DNA of 64,000 nt from Glossina fuscipes. Its lineage: Eukaryota > Arthropoda > Insecta > Diptera > Glossinidae. Positions 25,761 through 36,319 of the stretch are shown piece after piece. A program made the translations under genes and the position numbers. The notes below the pieces were generated by a model, which saw nothing but the letters and a program-made list of their open reading frames with translations, was not told where the DNA came from and made no database searches. The stretch is from contig NW_023998455.1 of the NCBI RefSeq assembly GCF_014805625.2, positions 4,002,922 through 4,066,921 of the forward strand, read 5' to 3'. How positions within the stretch are numbered: position 1 is the first letter of the stretch; each line of letters begins with the position of its first letter.

Positions 25761-26781
25761 AAAAACTCTTCGGATTAAGCGTAAGTGGGGCATGTCTCAA
25801 GTTTTTACCCGGTTTTTGTTTGTTATATTTATTTTTCTATTATAATTTATTTATTTCAAAAATTTAAGTTTTTGCGCTTGCAGGGCGCAGTAATAATCGA
25901 ATTGAAAAGGCCAACAGACATAGGATAATGATTCAATCAGCGACGATGCGGTGCTTAGATAGTTCCTCCAAAGCAACACTCAACGATAGTTCTGTGCCGG
26001 GACAAATACCATAGGATTTTGAAAAGAGCTTTAGTGAATGAAAGCCGCATAGTGATCATGCCTTTGACGTTTTCTCATCAAAAAAAAAAAAAAAGGAAAA
26101 AAAAAGAAAAAAAAAACTTATATTTTATGGCATTATCTGAATATCAGACGTAGGGAAATAAGGACAAGTAAGTCATTCAATTCAGTCGTACGTACGCCAA
26201 GGCAGCACATGCACACATAGTTTACCATTTTTTTTTTTTTTTTTTGCTCGTATTATCTCTTTCGAAACTTCTTGTAGACCACTTAGGTTTTGTGTTCGTG
26301 CACTTTTTTATCCGTTAACAACCTTTGTTGCAATGGGGAAACAAATTTTTCCGCTGATGTTCGTACACTTTTAAGCAGAGTTTTACTATAATTTTTGCAT
26401 TTTGTTTTCAAATTTTTTTTTTTACTTTATTTTATTTGTATTTTTTTTTTTTTTTTTGAAAGCGTTATTAATTTAAAAGTTTGTTGTTTACTAAAACTAC
26501 TACTGTTGGTCAGTTGTTGTCGTAGACAAGTGTATTTAAAAAAATTCAACTAAAAAGCAAAACAAAACGAGAGAAAAAAAAAGGAGAAAAAGAAAAGATA
26601 AAAAAAAAAAAAAATATATGGAAAAAAGTTTTGTTAAAACTATTGGATGAAAGCGTATATACTCCAAGCTAAGGTACAATGTTGGTTCATTATTTTTCGC
26701 GCGAACGTGCAAATTAAGTAAATTAAGTGATGGCTAGAAGCAACGAAGAGTAAATTATAAAATATAAATTTATATGTATAT

Positions 26782-26784
<3 letters not shown>

Positions 26785-26819
<35 letters not shown>

Positions 26820-26820
26820 G
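26785..26820. repeat. (TA)n microsatellite
   Basis: Alternating TA tract of about 30 bp. Confidence 0.9.
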
Positions 26821-27499
26821 ACGAACAAAAGGATGAAGAAAGAAAAAAAACTTTTCCAACAATAAAGTAGAATTTTTTTTTTTTTTAAAGTCTTGGGGAA
26901 AAAAAAATTTAATGAAAAAATTTGAAAATAAAAGAAAATCGGTGACCCTTTATTAATAACGAGATTAAAAAAAAAAGAAAAAGAAGAAGAAGAAAATGAG
27001 AAAGAGAAAAAAAGTAAGCTAAAAAGTATTTTCAATGTTTACATTTTTTCTTTTAGCCAGAGTGATGTGATGCGTCCCTCTTCTACCTGTGCGATGGACA
27101 CTGTCCATTGTCCATCTAACATACAGGTTTGCATGTAGTTGCAAATACTCTCACTAAATGACTTTCTCTGCTTGCATTCTAAAGAAAAATGTGCAAACAT
27201 TGTCTATGAATCGTCATAACAACTATTTTTTTTTTTTTTTGTTTTTTGCCAGATATCCTTTGCTCAGTGAAAAGTTAATGCTTAGTGCTTGAAGTGTATG
27301 CGTATGTATGTATTTTTACATGTTAGAGGGATATGCTTGTAAATCATGTTTAAATCTTGGCTTGAAATTGAAAGAAAGTTAAATTAAGTCCAACGGGTTC
27401 GTTGTCTTTAGTTTATATCGCATTGTCTACATGTGTCTTGTTGTTAAAGGTGATGGCAAGATTTCTCTACTCTCTTTTATTTTGTTTATTTATTCGTTT

Positions 27500-27740
27500 T
27501 TCTTTGTTTTTTTTTTTTTTGTTTTTACTTTTATTATACTTTATTTTGATTTCTTCTGTTTCTTTTATTTATTTATATACTTTTTTTTTTTTTTTTTTTA
27601 AAAATTTTTTTTTTTTATTTTTACCCAAAAATTATTTTTTAAAAAAAAAAAAAACACCAATCATTTATTTCCTCTATATATACTTTAATTTAAAATTTTT
27701 TTTTTTTTTTTTTGTTTTTTTTTTTTTTTTTTTTTTTCTT
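27500..27740. repeat. Poly-T rich block
   Basis: Several T runs of 12-27 bases and one A run of 14 in 240 bp. Lengths of such runs are unreliable in assemblies. The 118-codon Phe-rich open frame here is an artefact of T runs. Confidence 0.85.
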
Positions 27741-29784
27741 ATTTCAAATGATTTCTAGAAAAAGTCTTTACTGCGTTGATGAAATGAATTGAAAAGAAAG
27801 GAAGTTTCTTATAATTCATTGTCAGTTCGTAAAGCTGATTGCAGTTGGGTGGTGGTGATGGTCAAATTGTTAAGTACACGCTTTAGACTTCTTTACTTTA
27901 ACTTTTTTCTTCTTTTTTTTTTCTTTTTTTTTTTTGCTGTGAAACTTAATTAATTTTTGTCTTCTTTTCTTCTGTTTTTGAACCTTTTTCAATCTCTTCG
28001 TCTTATTTAGTTTACTCCTTATACAATCTATTCGTGCAATATACTGACTAACAAGGCAATATACTTTAACGATTAAAGATTTTTAAAATTTTATAGAAAA
28101 AATCTTTATTAAAAATTGAAAGCAAATAAAAGCTTTAAGGAACTAATTAATAATCGTGATAGATACCATGGAAAGATCAATATTTTATTCCGTCCTTAAC
28201 TTGTTCAAACAAAAAAACAAAAAAAAAAATAAATAAAATCTTCACTTTCCCAACAATAGCTCGATTTTCTTTCTTAAGCCATCACCTGATCATACAAATA
28301 GTTTGATATCTACAGAAAGAAAGCTTGACCTAGTGATATTCAATGAATGCCTCAATACATCCAATAGGGGTTAAGGAAACGGTTGAAAGGAAGAAAAGAA
28401 AATGGCGAATGGTTTTGCAATGATCCATGAAAGCTTTTTTGAGATCTATCGTAAAGGAAGGAAGAGTTTAGCGTATAATCGTGAGAAAGTTCTTAGCCTA
28501 TTAAAAAAATGGATGATAAATATTTAATCTATCGTAACAATTGCTTGCCGATCTTGATCTCTTTCTGTTTAACTGCGACACGTGATTTTGAGGCGCAAAG
28601 AGATTTCCGCTAAAAATATGACAAAGTCGTTATTCTTTCAACGCCGAACTATGTTTCATTAACGTCAAGTAGCGTCCACTTGATCGTGAAAAAATCTTAC
28701 TTCGTTATCGAGCAGTCATAATACATAATCAAGTAAGTTCGTAGGATGCCGTTGAGATGTCCCCACTATTAACGAATCCATACTTACTACTTTTGTTATA
28801 ATACGACCGAGGGAAAAACTCAATCCCTTTCATGACATTGTATATTCTAAAATGATTGTTATATGTACACTAATAGCCGAATTCGAATTCAGATATGTCG
28901 CTTGAAGATTGGCACTATACAAAAATCATATGGATTTGTCAATAGTTATCTCACACCTACATGTTAGCCCACTTGAAATGAGTGGTGAGGTAGTAGGTGA
29001 AGTGGTGTTTTACAAATTAGTCGGGTTCTTATCGATGATCAGAGCATTTTTGATCTGTTTATGATAGATGGAAATACTGACAGAGAGGGAGAGAGAGCGA
29101 GATAATGCGATGGCGGGGAGCTTTCTGATCGAATGTAAGAGTTTTTACAGATAAACATGACAAGGTCTCCGGTCAACTGCGAAATGGTCTTCGCAACTCC
29201 TTTTACGAATCCAATTTCGTTTTATCGCTAAGACATTTTGAATCTGCAGCAGCAATGCGGTTTTCAAATGCTCGCTAAACGGTTTGTAGTACGTAAGGAA
29301 ATCTTATTTGAGTGATCGCGAAAAGACTTGTAATGGATAACAAAGTTATTATTAAGTGTTCGTTAAGCGGATCGAAGTCAATTTGAGAGCTTGAGGTTTA
29401 TATCATCTTTTGATCGCTTTTAATCGGCGTTTCCTTGATAAATTTGCGGCTATGAATCAATTAGCTTCGATCGTCCACCTCTCATCAAAGGCAAAGAGAT
29501 TTTTAGAAAATTAATGATTAAGCGCGAGATTGATAATTGATTAATTGAACCCCTGCTAATCGGTCGCAGTCGATATTAAACAAAGCCAAAGCCAAGTTTT
29601 ACTTGTCAGAATCGCTTGGTTTAACGAAATCCTATTAAACGAATGAATTTTTAAAATACTCGTCCCTTCCGTCCAATTCAAATTGAGTATGAATATAAAA
29701 GCCAAAGCAACAAAGCAATAAAATGCATTTTCAAAGACTTCAACGTAATAGAAATATTAATGATTGAAAAAGATTTCTACTTAC

Positions 29785-30279
29785 ATCCACATTACCATTC
29801 CACATATAATGCATTCCGACCGCCGTTGGATCGTGATGCGTTTGACCGGTCATATGCTCAGCCATAACGGCACTCATCCAATGCACTAAACCTTGCGTAG
29901 GATTTTGTCCTTGCACCCCACTAATTGGCATTGTGTCGCTATTATTGTTATTATTACTTGTCGGACTACTGCAACCAGAGTCGTTTAATAACGATTTCGA
30001 TTTTAGAGATGATTCCTCTTGTTGCTGCTGTTGAGTGTGTTGCGTTAACTTTATAACATCGGTTTCAAGATTAGATTTTAATGTTGAATTATACGCTTTT
30101 GCTGTTATATCAAGATTTATATGATTTTCTGCGGGTGGAGTTGGCGGTGCAACCGATGTCGCCGAGATAGCTAACGATGTCGCCTCACCAATTGTTGTCG
30201 ATAAGTTATTATTTGATTCGCTTTCTGTCTCAATAGCCGGCTGATTCGAGTTATTCGACCATAAATAATTATTAGGTTT
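29785..30279 (-). CDS. rn: Shared internal coding exon of rotund/roughened eye
   Basis: 495 nt, open throughout in one frame (165 codons), bounded by a strong acceptor (long T run then CAG, ending at 30280) and a perfect donor GAT|GTAAGT. Both phases are 0. The product begins KPNNYLWSNNSNQ and ends MHYMWNGNVD. It has Asn/Ser-rich stretches, PPTPP near residue 49, a short Gln run (HTQQQQQEE), a phospho-type serine cluster (SGCSSPTS) followed by five Asn, and a conserved-looking block from GVQGQNPTQGLVHWMSAVMAEHMTG onward rich in His, Met and Trp. No known domain is visible; it is the linker upstream of the zinc fingers. A second possible donor 11 nt earlier (AATG|GTAATG, exon end 29796) would give phase 1 and allow direct joining to 4445, skipping the 37-nt exon; the GTAAGT site is much stronger. 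The region from 29740 to 29784 is intron. Confidence 0.9.
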
Positions 30280-30559
30280 CTGAAAAAAAAATAAAAGAAA
30301 AATGCAAGAATAAAAGGAAACTTATAGCAAAATATATGATAAGTCAAGATTTGTTGATCGGAATTGTGTTGATTGTAAATTGCGAAGAAAGGAAGATTGA
30401 AAATAAATTGATTGAAAACGAAAGACGAAGAAGGAGCACTTGTGACTAATTCGATTACCCTACCTATTCGGACAAATTGATCAGCAACGTGTACGACAAC
30501 GTGTACAACGTGTAAGGGCTCGTTGTTAGTTAAAAAATTTAATACAGACCTTTATTCAA

Positions 30560-31300
30560 CAAAAGGGAGGGTGAAGATGTTCTATTTTGTTCATCTTATC
30601 TCAAAAAAATTAAAAAGATTGTTAGTAAAGAAGCGGACTCAGAGCCGAAAATTCTTTGTGGAAGCTCCTGAAGCTTTAGAATATATTGGGCAGCCGAACA
30701 AGTTTCATTTGGAACAGACAAGTAATCGTTTAATAGCCAACTTGATCTTATTTCATAAAAATCGAAAGCAGTTGTTACTAACTATACAAATGTAGACCAG
30801 GAGCTCCGGCAAGGGTTCTCTTGTCTTACAATGAATCGGAAAGATGAACAAAGTTGGCTATAAAACGGGTTTTTCCTCAGCCGAGAAGTAATAGTAAGAT
30901 TGCCGGCTTGACCCTATTTTAAAAAAAGCCAAAATTAATTGACAGACTCAGAGAAGCAGAAAAAATTGTTAAAGGACTTGCTCTGGAATAAATTAGGCAG
31001 CAAAGAGAAAGCTCTGCCAGAAAGAGTTTCACTCAAATGAGAAGTAATCGTTACACTTTCCACATCTGCATGTAAGGAACCCGGAGAAGATGCAGAAGCT
31101 GTGGAATGACCTGGAATTGAGCTCTGAGAACGAGTTACGGAAGCGAAAAAATTTGCGATTAAAGAAACTCCACTGCGAAGCAAAGCAATCGCTGCACTTT
31201 CGACTTCAAGTTCTTTGTTATAGAAAAAGCTAAAGTGATTATTGGCAAAGACACAGCACGGCATCATGGTCGTTGCCTTCGAAATTACAGAGGTGTCATC
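30560..31300 (+). repeat. Degenerate tandem array, ~160-bp spacing
   Basis: AAGTAATCGTTTA (30722), AAGTAATAGTAAG (30885) and AAGTAATCGTTAC (31043) recur at about 160 bp, each preceded by CTCAGAG/CTCAGCCGAGAAG-like words and followed by GCC…CTTGA-like words. Units are strongly diverged. Short open frames on both strands overlap it without recognisable similarity. Confidence 0.4.
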
Positions 31301-31869
31301 TTTGGTATGTTTTCAAGCCCGCAAATATAAATTGCATAATATTTTATTAATTAGTTTATTAGGCATGTTACTTGACCAATTGGGATCAGATATATCCCAA
31401 TTTTTACTTTACCAGTTTTTGCGCGGAGGAAAAGTTAATCCGATGGTGTATCTCGTGTCTCGTATCGATTATACAGTCGATGATATAGCCAATGGCTTAA
31501 AATGTATGCCTACTTTCATAATTCTTGCGCTTACATTACAAGCAGTGATAGCAAATCGGATGGATGAACAAGCACACGATCAGACAGAATATCGAAATGA
31601 AATAGCAAAAGACGGACGGACAAACACATAGCGCATTAAAGAATTTTACGTCTCATCGCAAGAGATAAAATAGCAACGGACGCATGGACGGACAAGCCCG
31701 CAAGCAAACGGACTCTCAGGAATTTTACGTCTCCTGCACCGTATAAGACGGCAAAGAGGGGAATTTTTGAATCATCTTATTATGAGAGACTTAGAGTAAA
31801 CCTTTTCCTCTTCATAGCGCTTATAATATGGAAAAGCAAGTAAAAAGATTATAGCGGAACAGTTACTCA

Positions 31870-32070
31870 TATAACGAGTTTGCCAATTAAGACGTTATGT
31901 GGCCAGTGATCGAAAAAACAATCAGTTCCGTATCATTTTCAATACACTTTATCCTTGGATCAAAATACCTTAATGTCTCGCGCACGTTGAATAGAAGAAA
32001 ATAGAAAAGACCGATGGACAGACAGGCTTAGATCGATGCAAAAAGTGATTCGGAATCGATTGATAAATGA
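31870..32070 (-). repeat. Dispersed repeat with GTCY-type core, minus orientation
   Basis: GACGTTATGTGGCCAGTGATCG matches GGACGTTATGTGGGCAGTGGTCG at 15472. Further on are TCATTTTCAATACACTTT, ATCAAAATACC and GACCGATGGACAGACAGGC in family order. Confidence 0.55.
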
Positions 32071-32252
32071 ATAGCTAAAAATAACTCCCATGTCTCTCCC
32101 ATGAATCCGACGCACATCCGTACAAACTGAATAGACGCTTGTACCACCAAGTGTAGGTGAACGATATAAAAAAAAAAAAAAATCCAAAAGAAAAACAACA
32201 ACATACATGTTCATTAAAATAATTTATTAATTTCAATAAACTGCCCGAATAT

Positions 32253-32289
32253 TTATTCATTCATTCATTCATTCATTCATTCATTCATA
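32253..32289 (+). repeat. (ATTC)n microsatellite
   Basis: Eight or nine ATTC repeats lying about 50 nt inside the intron downstream of the roe-type exon's proposed donor. Confidence 0.9.
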
Positions 32290-32334
32290 GAGTTTTGTAA
32301 AAAGTATTCGACAGCAATGAATACGCACTTTTAC

Positions 32335-32943
32335 ACTGTTTGTGGCCATATCATCCTTTTTTGCATGCTTTCGCTCTATTTTCTCCGCCGTGTTATGTAA
32401 ATATTTTGCAGCTGATTCCGTAACTGCCGCAACTGCCGAGGCAGCAGCAGCAGCTGCTACGGCTGCCGAAGATGTGAACAATAAATTACGAGGAAAATGT
32501 GTAACAACCGAGTCATTGCTAGCAACAGGTGTGCTAGCATTAAAGAAATGCGAAGATTCGGATAACGCGGTAGTGTGCGGTGTCGAATGCTGCTCTGGCG
32601 AATCATTACGATTTGAATACTGCTGCTGCTGCTGCTGCTGCTGATAATGTTGATGTAAATGATGGTGATGGTGATGATGATGATGATGATGGGGATGGGG
32701 ATGGGGATGGGAATGGGAATGGGAATTTTGTTGTTGCTGTTGATGCTGTTTCTGATGTAGTACAGCGGTAGCGAATAAATTTTTATAAAATTCAGCCGGC
32801 ATTAAAAAAGAAGGTGACGGAGGATATTCAGTTTTACGATTAATTAACTGAGACTTGGCAGACATTTTTGTACTTAAATTGTCATCAAACGTTAACCGAT
32901 TATACAGTGACGTGGGGGAAACGGAAAATGGAGACATTTTCAT
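32335..32943 (-). CDS. rn: Alternative first coding exon, roughened-eye (roe-type) isoform
   Basis: Encodes 203 residues before the proposed donor, starting MKMSPFSVSP; TAA stands in frame immediately before the ATG, and a second ATG two codons on (32937) is an alternative start. Contents: a Ser/Pro-rich N-terminus, a PPSPSFLMP segment near 41-49, a His/Pro/Ser repeat about 74-99 with a run of eleven His, eight Gln at 101-108, an Ala-rich block about 158-173 and a basic end (EKIERKHAKK). The proposed donor is AGT|GTAAAA, phase 0, joining to the exon at 30279; it is a weak donor, so the exact end is uncertain, but the frame continues only 17 codons before a stop. It lies inside the big intron of the upstream start exon, the layout known for Drosophila roe, whose product shares the zinc fingers but has its own N-terminus. 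The homopolymer runs are encoded by CAC/CAT, CAG and GCN codons. Confidence 0.75.
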
Positions 32944-33477
32944 TTAAGCGGTAAAAACTTGCGGTTGCTTAGCTAACTTCACTTTCACTTCAACATTACA
33001 ACTATTTTTTCTTTGCTTTTCTAAGTCAAAAATGTACTTTTTTTCTGGTTTTTTTTTTGTTGTTTTTGTTTTTTTGTCAAAAGTGTTTTGCTAGTCAATT
33101 ATTTGCTCCAAATAAATCCTTTCTTTTTGTTTTTGCTTTGTTTTTTTTTTTTTGTTTCTCCCCTTCTATTTGTATTTATTTGTATTTTTATTCTTTTGCA
33201 CAAAAAACATGCATGAGCATGAGCTCAGCAAAAAGAAGAAGAAACACAAAAATAAATAAAAAGGAAAACTTTAACACACTTCCGTTTCCGGTTTGTTGCG
33301 CTTTTATTTCTTTTGTAAAACTTTAAAAAACTTTTACTTGCTACGCCGCACACGGTGTCAGGCCGACATCAGGAAAACAAAAAAAAAAAAAAAAACCAAA
33401 AAGAAAGAAGAAAAAAAACACAAACAACTTCACACTTTTTTCTGAAAACTTTTTTTTTTTTTTACTAGGCGTCGTTT

Positions 33478-33548
33478 GTTGTTGGTGTTGTTGTTGTTGT
33501 TGTTGTTGTTGCTGTTGTTATTGCATAGATAGATAGATAGATAGATAT
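33478..33548. repeat. (TTG)n and (GATA)n microsatellites
   Basis: TTG repeats at 33478-33518 followed at 33526-33548 by GATA repeats, upstream of the roe-type start codon on the minus strand. Confidence 0.85.
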
Positions 33549-34619
33549 ATCTGAACTAGTTTTAGAACCGGCACATATTTATTTAATTTTATTTTGATGG
33601 ATTTCACATGTGTTCGTAGGTAGGTATGTACATTTTGGTATGCAAGCGCTTGACTTTTCCTTTTTTTTTTTTTTTTTTTTTGCAAATAGATTTTTATATA
33701 TTTTGATTTGTTGTTGCTTTTTTGATGTGTGCATATGTATTTTTCTTTATTTTTTGTTTTTATATTTTTTTATTTGCCGTTTTTAGTCTATGAGTAGTTC
33801 ACTTAGAATCGCATCGGTGTCGGTGAGTTGTGTGCGAATATGTTTTACTTTTTCCATTTTTTTTTTTTTTACGATGTATTTATTTTTGATATATTTGTGG
33901 CTATATATTTTATAGACTCTTAACAACCTTGACTAGTTTAGTGCTTTGGTATTTTTTATTTAGAATATTTTTTCTTTTCTTTTTACATTTTTATAGACCG
34001 TTTGATTTGGTTGGGTAGTGATTTTTTGTTATGATTGCATTTCTCTTTAATTTTTATTAAATAAAACGATGATATGTTGTTAAATATTTATGTTTTATAA
34101 TATTTTTGACTTAAAAATTATTATCTAATAATATTTTATTTACTTATTTTTTTTCTTAATTTTTATTTATTTAATTATTTATACTTTTAAAATTTGCACT
34201 TTGCTTAGGAACTTTTGGTTGCATTTTATTTTATTTAATTTTTTTTTTTTTTTTTTAGTATTTTTTTCTATTTGGTTTTTACATTACACATATCGTTAGG
34301 AACTTTGTTTTCGGTTTAGGTAGATTTTTGAAAAAAATGTTTATATTACGCCTCGTTTCGTTTCCTCTTCATTCTATAAATAATTGAATAAATTTTCAAA
34401 AATTTACTGCGTAATCAATTACTTTCAGTCACGCCATCGAAAGTTAAAATCGGCTCTGAAAAATCTTGATCGAAACTGCTAACTAAACATAGCTTATTGT
34501 TTGACTGTCTAAGTGAATAGCGTATAACACGAAGCGATTATAGAAAACGAAATGTGAAAGCATTTTTCATTGGCATTTTAGACTAATCTTGGATGCCCAT
34601 CATTCCATCTATTTCAAAT

Positions 34620-36060
34620 AAATAATTTAACTATTAATGTACGGTAATTGTAAACTAAATAAAACCAGATTTTGTTCGACCGCTTGTTAAATGTACATTA
34701 AATGTCACTTGAATAAGGACACATAGCAACTGCTTTTGCACGATAGCTTTTTAAATATATGTTAACTGTAAGTTAAAAGGGATCATATAAAAATAGCTGT
34801 CCTTAGTTGGACCGTTGAATATGTGTTCGATATATGTTAATTAGGAAGGCGTGGAAACAGCTTTCTCTCGGTAGTTCGTAATCGAACACAAAGAACCGAG
34901 TATTGCTTGGCAGATTGTTAAAAATACGTTAACTGCAGGTTAAAATCGCACATATTGAATCGCGGGTTTCTCGTTAGTCAGTTATATCTATGGTAATTGT
35001 AGGTTAACATGGAACTACTCTTCCTAGGTATGCAATTAAATATAACTTAGATAAGAAACCTAGGCAAGCCATAAAGTATAACTTAGGTAAGAAACAAGTT
35101 TTGCTCTATTGCTACTAATTGAACTATAAATTTAATAAAAAGCAATGGAATTGAGTCTCACAGGCAGCAGCTTAAACATTAATGATTACAACACACAGGC
35201 TTTGCTCGATAGCTATTTAACTATATTTGAACGGTAAGTAAAAAAGGTGCAAGGGTTAGTTCTTCTTAGGTAGGTCGTGGAATATATGTGTTCAAAAAGT
35301 AGAAACAGCTTTCCGTTGATAGCTTAAAGTCAGTGGTAAGTCAACATGGAACGCATACAACCTAAACACAATGACAGTTGATTGTTCTTTTAAGAGTGGG
35401 AATTAAGATTGCAAAAAAAAAAAAATATTCGTCTGAGTGGCCGAAGTCGAGGAATCTCGACTAGCAACTCAATGGTCGTGGGTTCGAATCTCAAGTGCGG
35501 TAGAGTTTCTAAGAAAAGACGATAGTCTTAGATGCTAATGCTTCAAGAGTTTAGTCTTCGAATTTATTTCTCTGGCGAAATTAATAATATTAATAATAAT
35601 AGGATTGAAAATATTGAAAATAATGGAAACGAATTTAATTCCGGCATATCAATGCGTTTAGTCTTATAGAAACAGCGCTTGCTCGATTGTCCGTTAAATA
35701 CAGGTGAACCGTAGGCTAAAGTGGAACATGTAAAAGCAACTTTGCTCAACTTTTCTCAGTTCGGTTAAAACAAAGTTAAATGGGAACGAATTGAAACATC
35801 TTTTTATTGACAACACAAAGCCAAAATTAAGTCAAAATTTAACACATAAAACACATAAATATATGTGAGTTGTAATTTAAAATGGCATATTTCTCATAAG
35901 CCCGTAGACCCGTAATTATAAGGTGAATAGGAATGTATCGAAACGTCTTCTTTTCAAGCGGTAGCAAAATTTATCTTAATTTCAGTTTAAGTAGAAAGAA
36001 ACAAATACGAACAACTTATCGAGAGAGCTTTTGCTCGACCGGGACTGGAATACAATAAAG
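34620..36060 (+). repeat. Degenerate tandem array, ~65-bp units
   Basis: Units read roughly GCTCGATAGCT-GTTAAATATATGTTAACTG-TAGGTTAAAATGGAACATAT-GAAACAGCTTTT. Starts near 34678, 34741, 34809, 34869 (short), 34911 and 34975, then more irregularly to about 36050 (for example 35205, 35275, 35668, 35740, 36030). Spacing is 60-68 bp in the best part. It is interrupted by the SINE at 35427-35602. No coding capacity. Confidence 0.7.
35427..35602 (+). repeat. tRNA-derived SINE, full copy 2
   Basis: Matches the copy at 11481: A box TGGCCGAAG (from 35438), anticodon-like stem CGACT…GGTCG, B box GGTTCGAATCT (from 35481), then GATAGTCTTAGATGCTAATGC, TTTAGTCTTCGAATTTATTTC and an AAT-rich tail. The B box here is closer to the pol III consensus than in copy 1. 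It lies inside the ~65-bp array and so inserted after the array formed. Confidence 0.85.
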
Positions 36061-36319
36061 CTTTTTCTTTCGATCACCACAAGGAGATTTCCTGTAATCC
36101 TAGACATGCTACTTTATTGGGCATACGAAGCGCAATCATACGTAGAGTTTATGGAAGTATAAGAACCGATATAACCCAATGTCAAGTTCACCGATTCAAA
36201 AATAATTTACAAACCATACACAAGTATGATTATTGTACATTCAGAGAATCATGAAATGATTTCATTTACTCATCAACACACTGCATATGTTTAGAGAGCT
36301 CTTCAGATTGGAATTGTTG

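Larger units (their letters stand above)
8439..29784 (-). other. rn: Intron of rotund, 21 kb
   Basis: Lies between the 495-nt and 37-nt exons. It holds SINE copies, GTCY-core dispersed repeats, a degenerate tandem array, a retrotransposon relic, poly-T and microsatellite blocks, all listed separately. Stretches around 13500-14900, 18900-20200, 21400-22600 and 26100-28300 contain only AT-rich low-complexity sequence that I cannot assign. 28320-29570 may be another very degenerate array (recurring GATCGTGAAAA-like words near 28484, 28682 and 29313), too weak to list as a repeat. Confidence 0.6.

Noticed and set aside
27085..27113. Possible 29-nt minus-strand exon between ...GTTAG and CACAG|GTAGAA
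   Set aside because: Length gives the wrong phase for joining the exons at 29785 and 8438, and the acceptor lacks a pyrimidine tract.
29785..29796. Use of donor AATG|GTAATG at 29796 with direct joining to the exon at 4445
   Set aside because: Phase works, but the consensus donor GTAAGT 11 nt on together with the 37-nt exon at 8402 gives a better-supported model; kept only as an alternative.
31242..31631. Plus-strand open frame of 129 codons
   Set aside because: No recognisable motif, no Kozak or splice support, embedded in degenerate intronic repeat DNA; composition like random AT-rich frames nearby.
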